A stretch of 64,000 bases of DNA from Benincasa hispida (GCF_009727055.1 NC_052351.1:58128185-58192184); one strand, 5' to 3'. Shown: positions 1-12,239, counted from the first letter of the stretch. The notes: a model not told the origin generated them from the sequence alone. A program made the numbers and translations.

Positions 1-205
1 CAGAGTTTCTACACTTGTCAAATTTAGGAATACTTTGGATCCATAAGGACCAAAATTGTTTTTTTTTTCTCATAATTTTTTGGATTCACATGTAGTAAGT
101 TTTAATGTTGAACAAGAAAAGTGCCCTCCTTTATGTTCGTTTGTCACCTGTTTATTTATTTACTTCCCCCTACAGTTTAGAATACTAATTCAGATTAATG
201 TCCAG

Positions 206-3200
206 GTTTTCTTGTTCATCTTCTGGGGTTTATTTTGTTGCAAGGTTAGTTCTATTAGATCATATCTGGTTTAATGGCTAACTGAAAACAGTAGTTTGTA
301 GTAGATGAGTTGATTTGATGCACTCCTTACCTGGTATTGTTGAAATACAGATTGGCTGGGATTCTGTTATGAGAATGAGTGCAGACCTGCAAGACCTATT
401 TCTCTACGAAGCATTTCTGTATTATAATCCTCTTCTTCTGGTGGTGAGTGCATTTCTCCTTTCTAAATACCTTTTGAATGTGTTTCTGACTATTATCATT
501 GTTACCTTTGTACTAACTAACTTTTTAGTTTTGGTACTGCAGACTATGATGGTTTGGCTGTGGGGAATTAACTTATGGGTTTTTTCCCAGTCTAACGTCA
601 ATTATGCAAAGATATTTGAACTTGACCAGAACCATCTAACTCACCGAGAAATTTGGAAGGTAAAAAAATCTTAGTTATGCATTTTCTTGAACATTCAAAA
701 TCATTCTCGAAGCAATTATATATTTTCTGCTATTCATACTTTGTCTACTATATCCATTAACTTTAATTAAAATATATTATTTCAATCTATAATCCTGACT
801 AAATCTCTTTTGCAGTGTGCCATGTGGATGACTATTGTTGTCCCAACTAGCATGACAGCCTACCTCTATCTTTATTCTCATGGCGAAGTATCACTAGCTG
901 CATCACAACCAGTGTAATAGACGCCCCCTCTTTTATTTGTATTTGATGAATATTTTAATTTGTCGGAAATGCAATCAAGTTCTTTGTTTATTTGGACACG
1001 TTAGAATTGGCCTTTTGCAAGTTCCGTTGTATGATGCTTTGTTCCTTGCCAAAGTTATCTGTAATTATCATTTTATTTATCACTTTGACACTAAAGATAC
1101 TGACTTAGATAAGATACTCACTTTGATATAGTTTCATAGTGTTGCCACTTTCTCTCCCTAATCCGTGAAGAATTTGAGCTTCTTTTGACGTGCATCGCAT
1201 AACTAATATGCTTGTTGCATATAAGTTTGCATTGCGGTTTGCCCCATGAATATGTCTTTCATAGAGTAGGGTATTAGCACACTTTATTATGATTATATTT
1301 TGTAATTCCCATTAGCCGTTGCCCTGTGTATAGCTGTTTTTAGTTATCTGTTGATGAAATGACATTAAGTTTATTTACTTTTCATGCAGGTTCTCTTATA
1401 TGTCGCGGTTGTGATGATTTTGATTTTCCCTTTTGAAATATTTTTCTTGTCATCTCGATTTTTCTTATTAAGGACTCTTTGGCGAATAGTTTTCCCCTTG
1501 CAGGTAAGTTTTTCGATCAAGTGCGTTAAAAATGTAAAGTATTTGTTACTGTTTTTCTCGCTTTGAAAGTTGGTTTGGTGTTTAATGTTAGGAAAAGCTT
1601 GCAGTATTGAATTTTTTATGCAAATAAATGTCTGTAAAATATGTTTCTTCGGTTCAAGAAGTTTGTGAAATGATTTTACTATCTTTCATAATTTTAAGGT
1701 CAAGTGAGTATCACATGTATTCTTGTCTAAAATTGTTCCATGGTACTTAAACATTGTCATATTATTTATGTTTTATTCTTAAATGCTTGGATCGTATTAC
1801 ATTAGATCATTTTCCTTTGGCTTTATCTTCTGGACGTATTGATTGGGATCCATGCCCTTTTAGATTTGAAAATTCCTGGCTTCAAGTGCCTTCTTTCTGT
1901 GCCTTGGTGGAAAATTGGTGGAATTGCCACCTGCTAACCGATTGGCCTGGGCATGGTTTTATGATGAAACTTAAGGGTTTGAAAGGTATTATCCGGGATT
2001 GGAATACCAATCGTCGCAGTGAGATTACTAATCTTCATTCCCTTGTCTAACGATCAACTAATTTAGATGCCCTGGAAGACAATCGGGACCTTAATGAGGA
2101 ACAAATTAATAGACGTTATATTCTTCGTGAACAAATTGAAAATATGACTATTCAAGATCATATCCATTGGCAGCAGCATTGTAAGCTGAAATGGCTTCTA
2201 GAGGGTGATGAAAACACATGGTTTTTCCATAAAATTGTTGCTGCCGACGCCGTAAGTCCTCTATTACGGAGATTCTCTCAAGGGATGGCACAAGTCTTTT
2301 GACTTCACAGGACATTGAAACTGAATTCTTGTCTTTTTATTCAACCCTTTTCAAAAAAGACATGGGTCAATGATTCCTTCCACTAAACCTTCAGTGGAAT
2401 CCTATTTCACCTACTCAAGCCATTGATCTCGAGCGTCCTTTTACTGATGATGAGGTATTTGTTGCTGTTTCCTCTCTTGGAGTTAGTAAATCTCCTGGGC
2501 CAGATGGTTTTACGACTGAAATTTTTAAATTTTTTTGGCCTACTCTAAAATCTGATATGATGTTAGTCATTAATGATTTTTTACAATTCTGGGATTATTA
2601 ATGTGAAAAGGAATGAGACTTATATCTGTTTGATACCCAAGAAAATTGACCCAAGATCTATTTCTGATTACAGGCATATTAGTCTCATTCCCTGTGCTTA
2701 TAAAATTATTGCCCTGTTTTGTCAAATCGCTTTAAAAAGCTGCTTCCTTCTACCATTTCGCCCAATCAGCTTTCTTTTGTAGTTAATAGAAAGATTCTTG
2801 ATGCTTCCCTGATGGCGAATGAACTCATCGATGATTGGACCTCTCAGAGAAAAACCAAGGGTTGTCTTAAAACTGGATCTTGCGAAAGCTTTTGACATAG
2901 TTGATTGGGAATTCCTTGATTATATACTCCAGGTTAAAGGTTTTTGTTGCCGCTGGCATAACTGGATTAGAGGATGCATTTCTAGTACGAATTACTCGAT
3001 CATCATTAATGGCCGCCCTCGTGGCAAGATTCTTCCCTCACGAGGCATAAGATAGGGAGATCCTCTCTCTCCTTTATTATTTATCTTAGTGGCTGATTGT
3101 CTGAGTCGTCTTATTGATCATAGCTCTATATTGGGTCATATTAGTGCACATCCTATTGGCCATTCTGGTTTTACTCTGACTCATTTACAGTTTGCTGATG

Positions 3201-6200
3201 ACACTTTGTTGTTCTCTATTGCTGAAAGAACTGCCATACGGAACTTGTTTGACATTGTTCATATTTTTTAGTGTGTTTCTGGCCGTAAAACTAATCTTGC
3301 TAAGAGTGAGTTTCTTGGGATTCATGTCTTTGATTTTGATTTTGACTGGTTGTTGCGCTCTTTTGACTGTCAAAGGGGCTATTGGCCAGCTTCTTATTTA
3401 GGGCTTCCTTTGGGTGGTAGTTCAAAATCTGGTTTGTTTTGGTAGCTTGTGATGGAGAGGTTTCAGCATAAACTCCATAATTAGAAGTATTCTTATATTT
3501 CGAAAGGGGGTCGTCGCACGTTTATTCAAGCTACTCTTTCTAGCTTCCCTACTTATTATTTGTCTTTGTTTAAGGCTCCTTCCTCTATTATTAACTGCCT
3601 GGATAGATTGGTTCTTGATTTCTTTTGGGAAGGCTCTCGTGGTGATGGTGGTGTTCATAATGTGAATTGGATGGTATCTCAGCGTCCAAAATTATTGGGA
3701 GGTCTTGGCATTGGCAATTTTAAGCATCGGAATTTGGCTTTTCTTGCGAAATGGACTTGGTGGTTTTTAACTGAACATGATGCTTTATGGAGGCAGCTTA
3801 TTGTTGCCAAGTATTAGGCTACTGATTGTGTTTGGCCCTCCCCTGTCAATGGAGCTTCTTCCAAATCACCATGGAGGTATATTTGTTTGTCTTCTGAGTT
3901 GATTGCTAATTGGGTTAGTCGTCGCATTGGGGACGGTTCATCTACGTCCTTCTGGAATGACCCTTGGCTTAGTTGTGGAGTCCTTTCTACCACCTATCCA
4001 CGGTTTTTTCGTCTTGTACAACATCCTAAGGTTGCAGTTGCTAGTGTTTGGAACTCAGATATGGCTGCATGGAATTTGGACTTACGTCGTAATCTTACTG
4101 AGTTAGAGATTGTTGAGTGAGCCTCATTATCCATTAACTTGACACCAATCCGATTGCGTGCTATCCTTGATACTTGGTTGTGGCCTCTTGATCCATCTTT
4201 GGGCTTTACTGTTAAGTCTCTTATGGTTGATTTGGAAGGTGATCTGGATTCAGACTTGATTGATCTTTATTCGGTGATTTGGAAGGATAGATATCCTAAG
4301 AAGATTAAAATCTTTCTTTGGGAACTCAGCTGGGGCGCCATTAATACTGCTGATCGTTTGCAGTATTGTATGCTTTACATGTCTCTTTCTCCATCTTGGT
4401 GTCATATGTGCCATGAACATGTTGAATCGTCAGTTCATCTATTTTTTCATTGTTCGTTTGCTACTGGCTTTTGGAACCTTCTCTTGCCTCATTTTGGTCG
4501 GCATTTCACTTGCCCTCATGATATTTTTGATGCTTTGGCCTCAGTGTTAGTGGGACATCCTTTTGGTGGAACCAAGAAGGTCATTTGGTTGGCTTTTATC
4601 TGTGCTTTCCTTTGGTGCTTATGGGGTGAAAGGAACAACAACTTTTTCATGATACATGTTCTTCTTTTGCTCGGTTTTTGAGTTCGTTTTATCGATTGTT
4701 TTTTCTTGGCATAAATTACAGCACCCTTTCACTCATTTCAGTTTATCCTTTTTAGTCAATAATTGGCAAGCTATGTTGTAATTCTTCGGGGTCTCCCCCT
4801 TATTCATATTAATAAAGTTTCCATTACCCAAAAAAAATTCTTTCTTAAAAAGATCCAGGAACCTTGTAATCAAACCATGATGCATATACTGTACCTGTTA
4901 AAAGATTTATGAATGTTCTTTTCCAGCCCAAACCTTGTGGAAGACTGCTCTTTCCCTCTTATATTACATGAACTGTTGAAGTTAGGCTGCTATCTTGGAT
5001 TTTAATTTGTTAATGTTTTCTCAATGCAGGCAATTACATTTGCTGACTTTTTTGTAGCTGATATATTGACGTCAATGTCAAAGGTTGGTATCCTGCTGTT
5101 CTGTAATCAACAATTTTCAAGTCCGTTATCAACTTATAATAGCGGTAGTACCAAAGAGAAAGGTGTAAGGGTACTATCAGGGGTTTATGGGTAGGAGTAA
5201 TATGGTATTAGGAAGGGCAAAAGAGTAATTACTTAGAGAGTTAGTATATTTGGTTATAAATAGAGGCAGTGTTTTAAAAAGCGGCACAGATTTGGCGCCT
5301 CACCTTGGAAAAGCGAGGCTCACAAAATAAGGCACGCCTTAGGCGCGTGCCTTTTGTGAAGCCCCAAGGATCAAAGCCTTGCGCCTTGGGGCTTTTCAAT
5401 TATTTTTAAAAAATAGTAATAATTAAGGATTTTCCTTCTTTATTAACTAAAAGGATCAAGTTTACCAAACCTAAATGCAAAATTTCTTGTGTTTTGAGTC
5501 CCTTTTTTCCATATTTCCATTTCAATTATACTCTCTTTTTAACGTAATATGTAATATTTTTATATATAGTGTGCCTCACAAAAAAAACCCGCGCTTTTTT
5601 GTGCGCCTTGCGCCTAGGCTCCAGAGGGCCATTGTGCGCCTTAAGACGCCTTGGGCATTTAAAAACACTGAATAGAGGGAGGGGAGATTGAGAGAAGACA
5701 GACAATTGTTGAGTGATTTAGGCGTTCTTGTTCATCTTCTGGGGTTTATTTTCCTAACAAAAGGCTTAATGCAATTATGCAAGTGGATTTCTCTGTGCTT
5801 GTGTATCCAGGATGAGTTTGAGCATTTTTCTGTTTTTAGGAAGCATATAATTGTAAATGTCAAACATACCTATTAACCCTTTTAATTTCTTGCTTCATCT
5901 TTTTGGGAATTCATAATTAAAAACTGTTTTCTGAATCATTTTTGTGTCAAAATATTCTATTATGTCATAATTACATGATATGGTTTTAACACTGATTTGG
6001 CCTGCAGGTGTTTTCTGATTTGGAAAGATCAGTTTGTCGAATGATTCACCGACAGGTGGGTTTTCTTCTTTTGTTTTAAGGCTAATTATTTATAATTAGT
6101 GGATTGCAGGTGTCTTTTCCATTAATCGGTCTTTAATTGGTAGTCTTTTCTTTTTATATGTTGATAACGCATATTTTTAAAACTGGTGGAAGGGGTTGAA

Positions 6201-7438
6201 AAAATATGCTATTATGTTCCAAGTAGTGACACTTCGTTAGTCTTAATTGCAAAATGACATTCTAGTCTTTTACTTGCAGCTAAATTTGCTGAAGGATACT
6301 GAATTGTGCTGCTTTTCTTTATAGAAACAATGGTTCTTGACCCAGATGTGGATCTTTTTGACTGAAGTGTTTGTATTTCTCAAACTTATTCAGGTTGCCA
6401 CTATTGCATGGTTTGAAGCTGATTCTGTTTGTGGAAGTCACTCTGTTGCAATCCCTGTGGTCCTTGTTTTGCCTTATCTTTTTCGTTTGTTCCAATGCCT
6501 TCGACAATATAAGGATACAGGGGAAAAACCAACACTTCTGAATGGTGAGATCTCATGACTCTGTTCTTTGCCTCTATCAAAATTGGTGTTTGCTTGTTTG
6601 TTTGTTTGTTGGTCTTTTTCTGGTAAAATAGATATTTTATGAGAGAAATATCTTTAAGCAAACCATGGGAAGGAGTGAGGAAATAACCTAAAAGATCCCA
6701 ATTGGAAGTTAAATGAAGAAGAGATAATATGATTACAGGAAAATCCTGTGATGGACTCCAACGAGTCGTAAGCTGCAACATCTCACAAAAGCTTTGTGTT
6801 TCTGTTTACCTTGAAAGAATTCTTTGATTCTTTTCATAATCAGAGGATCTTCAAAATTATACAATTTCATTAGATTGATCGTTCTGAATTAGCTAGGCTT
6901 CTTCTTTCTGGTGTTTTCTTTCTAATTTCTTTCTTGAATTTTCTTTACAAGATATTTGTTTGGATTGAGAAGCATTTATATTTCTTTTGTAATTATGTCT
7001 TTTCATTTTCTTGCACGCCACAGTTTGCATCTTTTGAGCATTTCATATCTTCAATTAAAAGTTCCCTCTTGATAAAAGGGAAAATCTTTGATTTCTCTTA
7101 ATCCTCAAGAATTACAGGAAAGGACTAACTGCACTTATGCAGAAGATCTTAGCTTTTTCAACCAACAACCAGCCTGAGAGGTCCTCAGGAAGCCAGTTGC
7201 CAATCTTTAGTAAGGGAGGCAGAAAGCTAGACCAAGCCTTTTTAAAATTAAGGACCAACCCTTAGTTGCAAAAGAATGATGGAGTACATGGTTTTTTTGG
7301 TCGTTTTTTAATTAATATCATCGAGTGTTCAAGCCAGCGTGTGCAACACCACAACTATTTTTGGAATATGTAATCTATAGTTTGTTCATCATAAAAAATA
7401 TTCAGCAACTAGGGGGAAAGAGCCCATTCAAGATTTTT

Positions 7439-7470
<32 letters not shown>

Positions 7471-9195
7471 ATTTTTTTGTAACTTATCCCTAGAGCTCCA
7501 GTCGGCAAGACATGAAAGAAAGAATTTGATTTCAAACAGCGCCTTACTATCCAAAACTAGCTTCATAAGGGGATATATAAATCTTGGCACTTATACTTGT
7601 TATTTAAGGTTTTAAATACTGGCATACCTAAAATTTGTCAGAACCATAATTTAGTGCAGATGATGACGTTCTGTTTTGAAATGCTTTTTACCCCTGCGTA
7701 TGCAGAGACATCTTTATTAGTAATCATCTAACACTTGAAAAAAAGTCACAATTCGAAATGTTATTTATTTATTTGAGTTCATTCAATAATACCTTGTGTT
7801 TATTCTGTTAGTATCTTATATCTGTATTCCTTAATTGATTATTGTTGTTTTGCAGTTTTCATTCTCACATATTTTCATTCAATTTGTTGTTACCCTTATG
7901 CTTCAAATCTGTCACTTGTCTTGATGATATAGTAACTCTATCTGCTCATCATTACAGCTTTAAAATATTCAACCGCAGTACCGGTGATTTTCCTTTCTGC
8001 CCTTAAATACCACGTCTTCCCTGATAGATGGACCAGCTTTTATCGGCCCCTTTGGCTGCTGTCTAGTGTTCTAAACTCATCATACTCATTTTACTGGGAT
8101 GTGAAACGCGATTGGGACTTGAGGTATCCTAGCTATTATTTTTACTCTTTACGTTGTTTTTACAAAAATAAACAATGGCATTAATCCAAAGAGTACAAAA
8201 AGGGGGAAGGGAGCAAGTATTCCCTCTGTTTTCTTTTTCCTTTTTGGTTTTTTGGGGTCTGGTTTTCTTTTCTCCTATTGTTGTGTGCCTGGTTGAAAAT
8301 GAATGTGTGCCTGTTTAAAGAGCACAACCACATTGATGCATCACATGAGAGCATAAATTACTTGCTATTCATTGAGCCAAAGCCCCAAAGCCCCAAAGCC
8401 ACCGAATCACGGTCGACTAAATCATGTACTTCCTTTATGAGGTTTTATGTGCTTGTACGTTTACTTCCTACAAGTTTCTGGAGAAATTGTAGCTTGTGTG
8501 GTCTTATGATTTTCTGACCTATGTTTTTATCTTATGACAGCACTTTCACCCGGATTTTCAAGTTCAACCGACCACACTTTTTCTCACATCTCTTATATGG
8601 GCGGAAATGGGTAATGTTGTTGATGCATAAACTTGAATTGTTTTTACAAGTTGGCCATAATAATACATCGACTTGGTTCTCTAATATGATCAAATCCTTG
8701 TTGATTTAACATGGGACATAAAAAGCTGCATAAACCCAAACTTGAAAACTGGACAATTTTTTACTGCAGAGCCATGTTAATGACCTTCATTGTTTTGCAC
8801 TCGCTTATTACTGATGATAAAATGATTAAAGTTTTCATGTTATAATTCAGAAGTCTACAAGTTAGATAACTACTTGAACAGAAATATGATATTTTGCAGC
8901 ATCCAATGGAAGGATTATATTTATCTATGGTTTTCAGGTTTACATCTGGGTGCTTGGAAGTAATCTGATATTACGGTGTACATGGACGTATAAGTTATCC
9001 GCTCATCTTCGCCACAATTACCTTACGGTCTTCACGATCACAGCGCTAGAGATCTTCCGAAGATTCCAATGGATTTTCTTCCGAGTTGAAAATGAAAGGA
9101 ACAAGATGAACTCGAAGTCGAACATACAAATTACAATGAATAATCTCCCAACCGAAGAAGACAAATTACTCGACTCCAGTAATTATAATGTTTAA
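206..9195 (+). CDS. EXS-domain membrane protein (SPX/EXS protein 1-like, Erd1 homologue), 5'-partial
   Basis: Eleven exons read in one frame and give 401 residues: 206-244, 351-443, 543-659, 816-911, 1390-1503, 5030-5083, 6008-6055, 6394-6544, 7958-8123, 8541-8610 and 8938-9195 (TAA at 9193). Every intron is GT-AG. The product is a multi-spanning membrane protein with an EXS domain. Family cues are the GSHSVAIPVVLVLPYLFRLF stretch followed by QCLRQYKDTG, WDVKRDWDL, and near the C-terminus RRFQWIFFRVENE. Plant family members are about 450 residues, so roughly 50-60 N-terminal residues lie in an exon left of the window. There is no SPX domain. The family is related to the PHO1/XPR1 exporters and to yeast Erd1, which acts in the Golgi; phosphate recycling there is knowledge of the family, not seen here. 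The frame is intact across all exons, so the gene is probably functional despite a LINE in intron 5 and a MITE in intron 6. Confidence 0.93.
1784..4841 (+). mobile_element. 5'-truncated LINE (plant L1 type) in intron 5 of the EXS gene
   Basis: The element lies in the sense orientation inside a 3526-base intron. It starts in the last part of the endonuclease domain and keeps degraded reverse transcriptase and the C-terminal zinc-binding region. It ends with AATAAA (4811-4816) and a short A-run (4830-4837). TTCTTAAA occurs just before the truncation point (1776-1783) and just after the tail (4842-4849), a candidate 8-bp target duplication, though TTCT separates the A-run from it. Truncation at the 5' end, the terminal A-run and a short duplication fit target-primed reverse transcription. 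Confidence 0.88.
1790..4681 (+). pseudogene. LINE ORF2 remnant: endonuclease tail, reverse transcriptase, zf-RVT
   Basis: Broken by stops and frameshifts. In order: end of the AP endonuclease (LDHFPLAL near 1800, equivalent to the S-D-H motif), a linker with DHIHWQQHCKLKWLLEGDEN (2157-2216), the RT motif SKSPGPDGF (about 2490), IPKKIDPRSISDYRHISLIP (2632-2691), LKLDLAKAFDIVDWEFL (2867-2917), and the catalytic FADD box (3191-3202, within LQFADDTLLF). The C-terminal part (about 4270-4480) has the zinc-binding region seen in plant L1 proteins: IWKDRYPKKIKIFLW followed by CHMCHEHVESSVHLFFHC. No intact ORF1 is present. The element cannot be autonomous now. Confidence 0.85.
5267..5670. mobile_element. 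404-bp hAT-type MITE in intron 6
   Basis: The ends are near-perfect 16-bp inverted repeats: CAGTGTTTTAAAAAGC (5267-5282) and GCATTTAAAAACACTG (5655-5670). They are flanked by identical 8-bp duplications AATAGAGG (5259-5266 and 5671-5678). An 8-bp duplication and CAGTG ends are hAT signatures. The interior is rich in GGCGC/GCGCC words and can fold on itself; it encodes nothing. It interrupts sequence resembling an LTR promoter (TATAAATAGAG directly abuts the left end). Confidence 0.9.
5725..5752 (+). repeat. 28-bp exact copy of an upstream coding exon inside intron 6
   Basis: The 28 bases are identical to 209-236, which encode FLFIFWGLF in the first exon seen in this window. Identity stops abruptly on both sides, and the copy has no splice acceptor in the exon's position. 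Confidence 0.8.
6545..7957 (+). other. Intron 8 of the EXS gene with low-complexity tracts
   Basis: Noncoding. It contains a GTTT microsatellite (about 6592-6611) and a long T-run followed by ATTT repeats (about 7435-7480). No inserted element could be delimited. Confidence 0.6.
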
Positions 9196-10074
9196 AATTC
9201 TTATTGGCAATTGATTTATCGAGGTATAATAATGGCTATTCTGGGGAGAAAGATCTTTGTATGGATGGATGCTTTTGTTTTGAGTAATTATCATTAATCT
9301 ACGATGAGGGGTCTCTTTCCTTCACAGATGGATTAGTTTTTTTTTTCTTCTGTCTAAATGATCTTTATATGCAAACCCCTTGAAGCAGAGATGAATGTGT
9401 TGAAATTGGAACATGGAGCAAGAGCCTTATTATATATAGAAAATTTTGAAGTTTTATTTCTAATTTGATCTTGTATTGACAGATCGTTTTAAAAGTACTA
9501 GGATATAGAATTTTATTTTTCATAAACTTTTTTGCTCTACTTTCTCATGATGGTTTTTTAAAAGTACTACGAATCTCGTGGTTATTAATATACTTGAATG
9601 TCAATTGAGCTATGTTCGATTTGGTTTCTCATGATGGTTAATTGATGACTTTCATGATTGGTCCAGTGGTTATCGTGGTTGGCTTGGTGGTTAAGAGAAA
9701 TGTCTGTCTATAAAGTTGCATTTGAAAAGGTTTTTATAAATAGCAAATTAATTAATAATTTATAAATATCATAAATACCCTCATCTTTAACAATTACATT
9801 TATTTTAAAAAAATGTGCAAAATGGTACCAAAGAGATTCTTCCTCAAAATGCAGGGTGCTAACGAAATCTTAATTGCTAAACAAATAAAATTAAACCAAC
9901 TAAATTTTAATTTGTCCTAAAATTGAACCAACCCAAAACTAAATTTGAACCTCCACTTACGTATTCTCTAATCCCTTAAAGAAAACCAACATGCACTGAA
10001 GTTCCGGTGATGTTCCATGACATTTAAGATTAGAAGATTTGAAGCTACAATAATCCTTCTTCAAAACATTGGGA
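9196..10074. other. Intergenic: 3' flank of the EXS gene, then possible LTR sequence
   Basis: AT-rich with no coding signal. The first few hundred bases are probably 3' UTR. The part next to the copia primer site at 10081 should include the end of that element's 5' LTR, but I could not find its left boundary. Confidence 0.45.
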
Positions 10075-10080
10075 ACAAAG

Positions 10081-10093
10081 TGGTATTAGAGTC
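10081..10093 (+). other. Primer binding site of copia H1
   Basis: TGGTATTAGAGTC resembles the initiator tRNA-Met complement used by plant copia elements (TGGTATCAGAGC) and lies about 60 bases before gag. Confidence 0.75.
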
Positions 10094-10139
10094 TTGATTA
10101 AGTAATTATGTTTACCTTATATTGAACATAGATACTAGT

Positions 10140-10800
10140 TTAACTAAGATGATTACCCTTAATGGATCAAATTATCAAGTTTGGAAAAGAAAGATGGAAG
10201 ATATTTTGATATGTGAATGATTTGTAACTTCCAGATTTTTAAAAAGAGAAGCATGATGGTAAAACATATAAGGAATGAGAACTATGTCATAGAAAAGTGT
10301 GTGAAATCGTGAGACTTTTGGGTAGAAGATATTTTTCTAAACCATATTGGTGAAGAAACTTATGCATGAACTATATGGAACAAACTTGAGTCGCTATATT
10401 CCCCTAAAATTGGTAATAATAAAATGTTTCTGATCAAACAAATGGTAACGTTGAAGTATCAAGATGAAACACCCATGTTAGATCACTTGAATACATTCCA
10501 AGGTATCATTAATCAACTATCTAAGATAAATATCAAGTTTGAGGATGAAATACATAGGTTATGGATCCTTCGTACATTGCCAAACTCGTGGGAGACATTT
10601 AAAACTTCCTTATTGAACTTAGCCCCAAATGAAGTACTAAGTAGTATGAACTTAGTATAAAGTAGCATATTGAATGAGGAGATGAGAAGAAAGTCGCAGG
10701 GCTCTCCTTCATAGTCATATGTTCTCGTTATTGAAAAAAAGAGGAGCAAAAGTAAAGGTCCGACAGGTAAAGACAGAAGCAAAAGTAAGAGTGATTGATT
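10140..10800 (+). pseudogene. copia H1 gag (UBN2-type) remnant
   Basis: Starts with a sequence reading TLNGSNYQVWKRKMEDIL, the usual N-terminus of copia Gag, and continues to the open stretch 10424-10660 with YQDETPMLDHLNTFQGIINQ and LPNSWETFKTSLLNLAP. Gag forms the cytoplasmic virus-like particle of the retrotransposon. Several stops lie between the two parts and after position 10660, so no full product can be made. The zinc knuckle expected next is displaced to about 12265 by an insertion. Confidence 0.75.
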
Positions 10801-11123
10801 TTTAAATGTTGAGTGATATTTGAAAACTTGTAGAAATACAAGTATTTATGCTGCTTTATTTAGATATTGGGGCCAAAAAAGAGGAAAGTTGTGTCAATTG
10901 TATGGAAATTAGCTAATAAATACAAGAATTATAAGTTGTCGCCAATACACCCACTAATACCATTGCGATGGTAGAAAAGAATATTTCAAGTCTGTTTTGC
11001 AGGATATCAAGTCACCGTATGCACCCATGGCTCAAGAGAAAAAGATTAACGCATCTACGTCGCATTGCGCCCATCATTCAGGAATGAATAGACGATCAAC
11101 GCAATGACGACACATGCGACAAT

Positions 11124-11161
11124 CTGTCTCTTATACACATCTAGATGTGTATAAGAGACAG
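11124..11161. other. Nextera mate-pair junction adapter (assembly artefact)
   Basis: CTGTCTCTTATACACATCT followed at once by its reverse complement AGATGTGTATAAGAGACAG, 38 bp in all. This is the Tn5 mosaic-end junction adapter. About 20 bp of genomic sequence (ATGACGAC..CATGCGACAAT) is repeated on both sides, as expected from a chimeric junction read. Confidence 0.97.
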
Positions 11162-11398
11162 ATGACGACGCATGCGACAATCGATCAAGAGCTTTGCGAT
11201 CAACGCAACTTCAATTGCGTGCGGTAATAAAAAAAACAACACCGCATGCGGCTACACGATCGAAAGATGCAAATGAACAACGTAATCGCAGAGGATTTTG
11301 ACACGTGTACAACTAACCGTTGTGCATTTTCGACGGATTGATTGCATAACAGAAGGAATATTTATTCCACCATTTTCAAAATTTTCATAACAATAAAC

Positions 11399-11436
11399 CT
11401 GTCTCTTATACACATCTAGATGTGTATAAGAGACAG
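11399..11436. other. Nextera mate-pair junction adapter (assembly artefact)
   Basis: The second exact 38-bp copy of the same palindromic mosaic-end adapter, 238 bases after the first. No clear flanking duplication is visible here. Confidence 0.97.
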
Positions 11437-12239
11437 GAGAGAAGGTTAGAAGAATGCGTTAACTAAAGCAAGAAGTACTTCCAGAGATGGAAGCGACCTT
11501 GCGTTCACTACGTTCGTCCCTATTTCACCACAGAGATGTGGGAAACGCGGCCGATCACCAAGAGGCGTACGCCAAGGGAAAGCGGAACCGTACTTATATC
11601 TTTAACGCAATTAAAGAACTTGCGATGTTTATATTAATTATCCTTTCCCTTTCTGCTTCGCACATAAGCCTTGCCATCGCATAACACGACCTTTGTATAA
11701 TCTTCACAGTCAGTCTCAACCTCGGTATCTTGTATCTTGTATCATGTAACCTGTATCTTGTATCATCATAAGTTAGGTTTATTTCATCGCACTTTACTTT
11801 TATCGCAATTTACTTCATTATCGCATTTTTATCGCTTTCCTTTACTTTATTGTACAATTTACTTTATCGCATGTACAAACTACACTTTTATTAAATTAAA
11901 AAACTCCCGGTCGCATATATCACAATTGTAACACAATTAACCTAAAACAATCCCTATGTTTGACCTCGGATCACATCGAAAAACTTGCGGTGGAATTATA
12001 CTTGGTTCTAACGCAAGGAAACTTGTGACAATGCATAGCATACTACAAAAGCATTCATTAATAACGCATATCTAGAAGTAGTATCACATAAAGAAAATAA
12101 AGTCATCATTCATCCATGCGTTGTATGACATAAGATCATAAGAAGATTAGAATTCATTTCATGTCATCAAGTTTATGGAAATAGGACTTGGACTTGTTCG
12201 TTCATTCACATTGTCCTCATGCTAAAGAAACAAATTATG

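Larger units (their letters stand above)
10930..12235. mobile_element. Unclassified insertion in H1, GCGATC-rich
   Basis: About 1.3 kb of noncoding sequence separates the end of gag from the zinc knuckle of H1. It is rich in GCGAT, ACGCA and TGCGACAAT words, like the family X repeats elsewhere in the window, and it includes tandem TATCTTGTA words (about 11727-11765). Two library adapters sit inside it. I could not identify its ends or a target duplication. Confidence 0.5.

Noticed and set aside
56..274. 72-codon ORF at the left edge as the start of the EXS protein
   Set aside because: Only its 3' part (from 206) matches the protein, and a splice acceptor lies directly before it. The true N-terminus must be upstream of the window.
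7330..7400. Possible further repeat in intron 8 (GTTCAAGCCAGCGTGTGC block)
   Set aside because: It resembles a widespread plant repeat word, but I could find no ends, duplication or second copy in the window.
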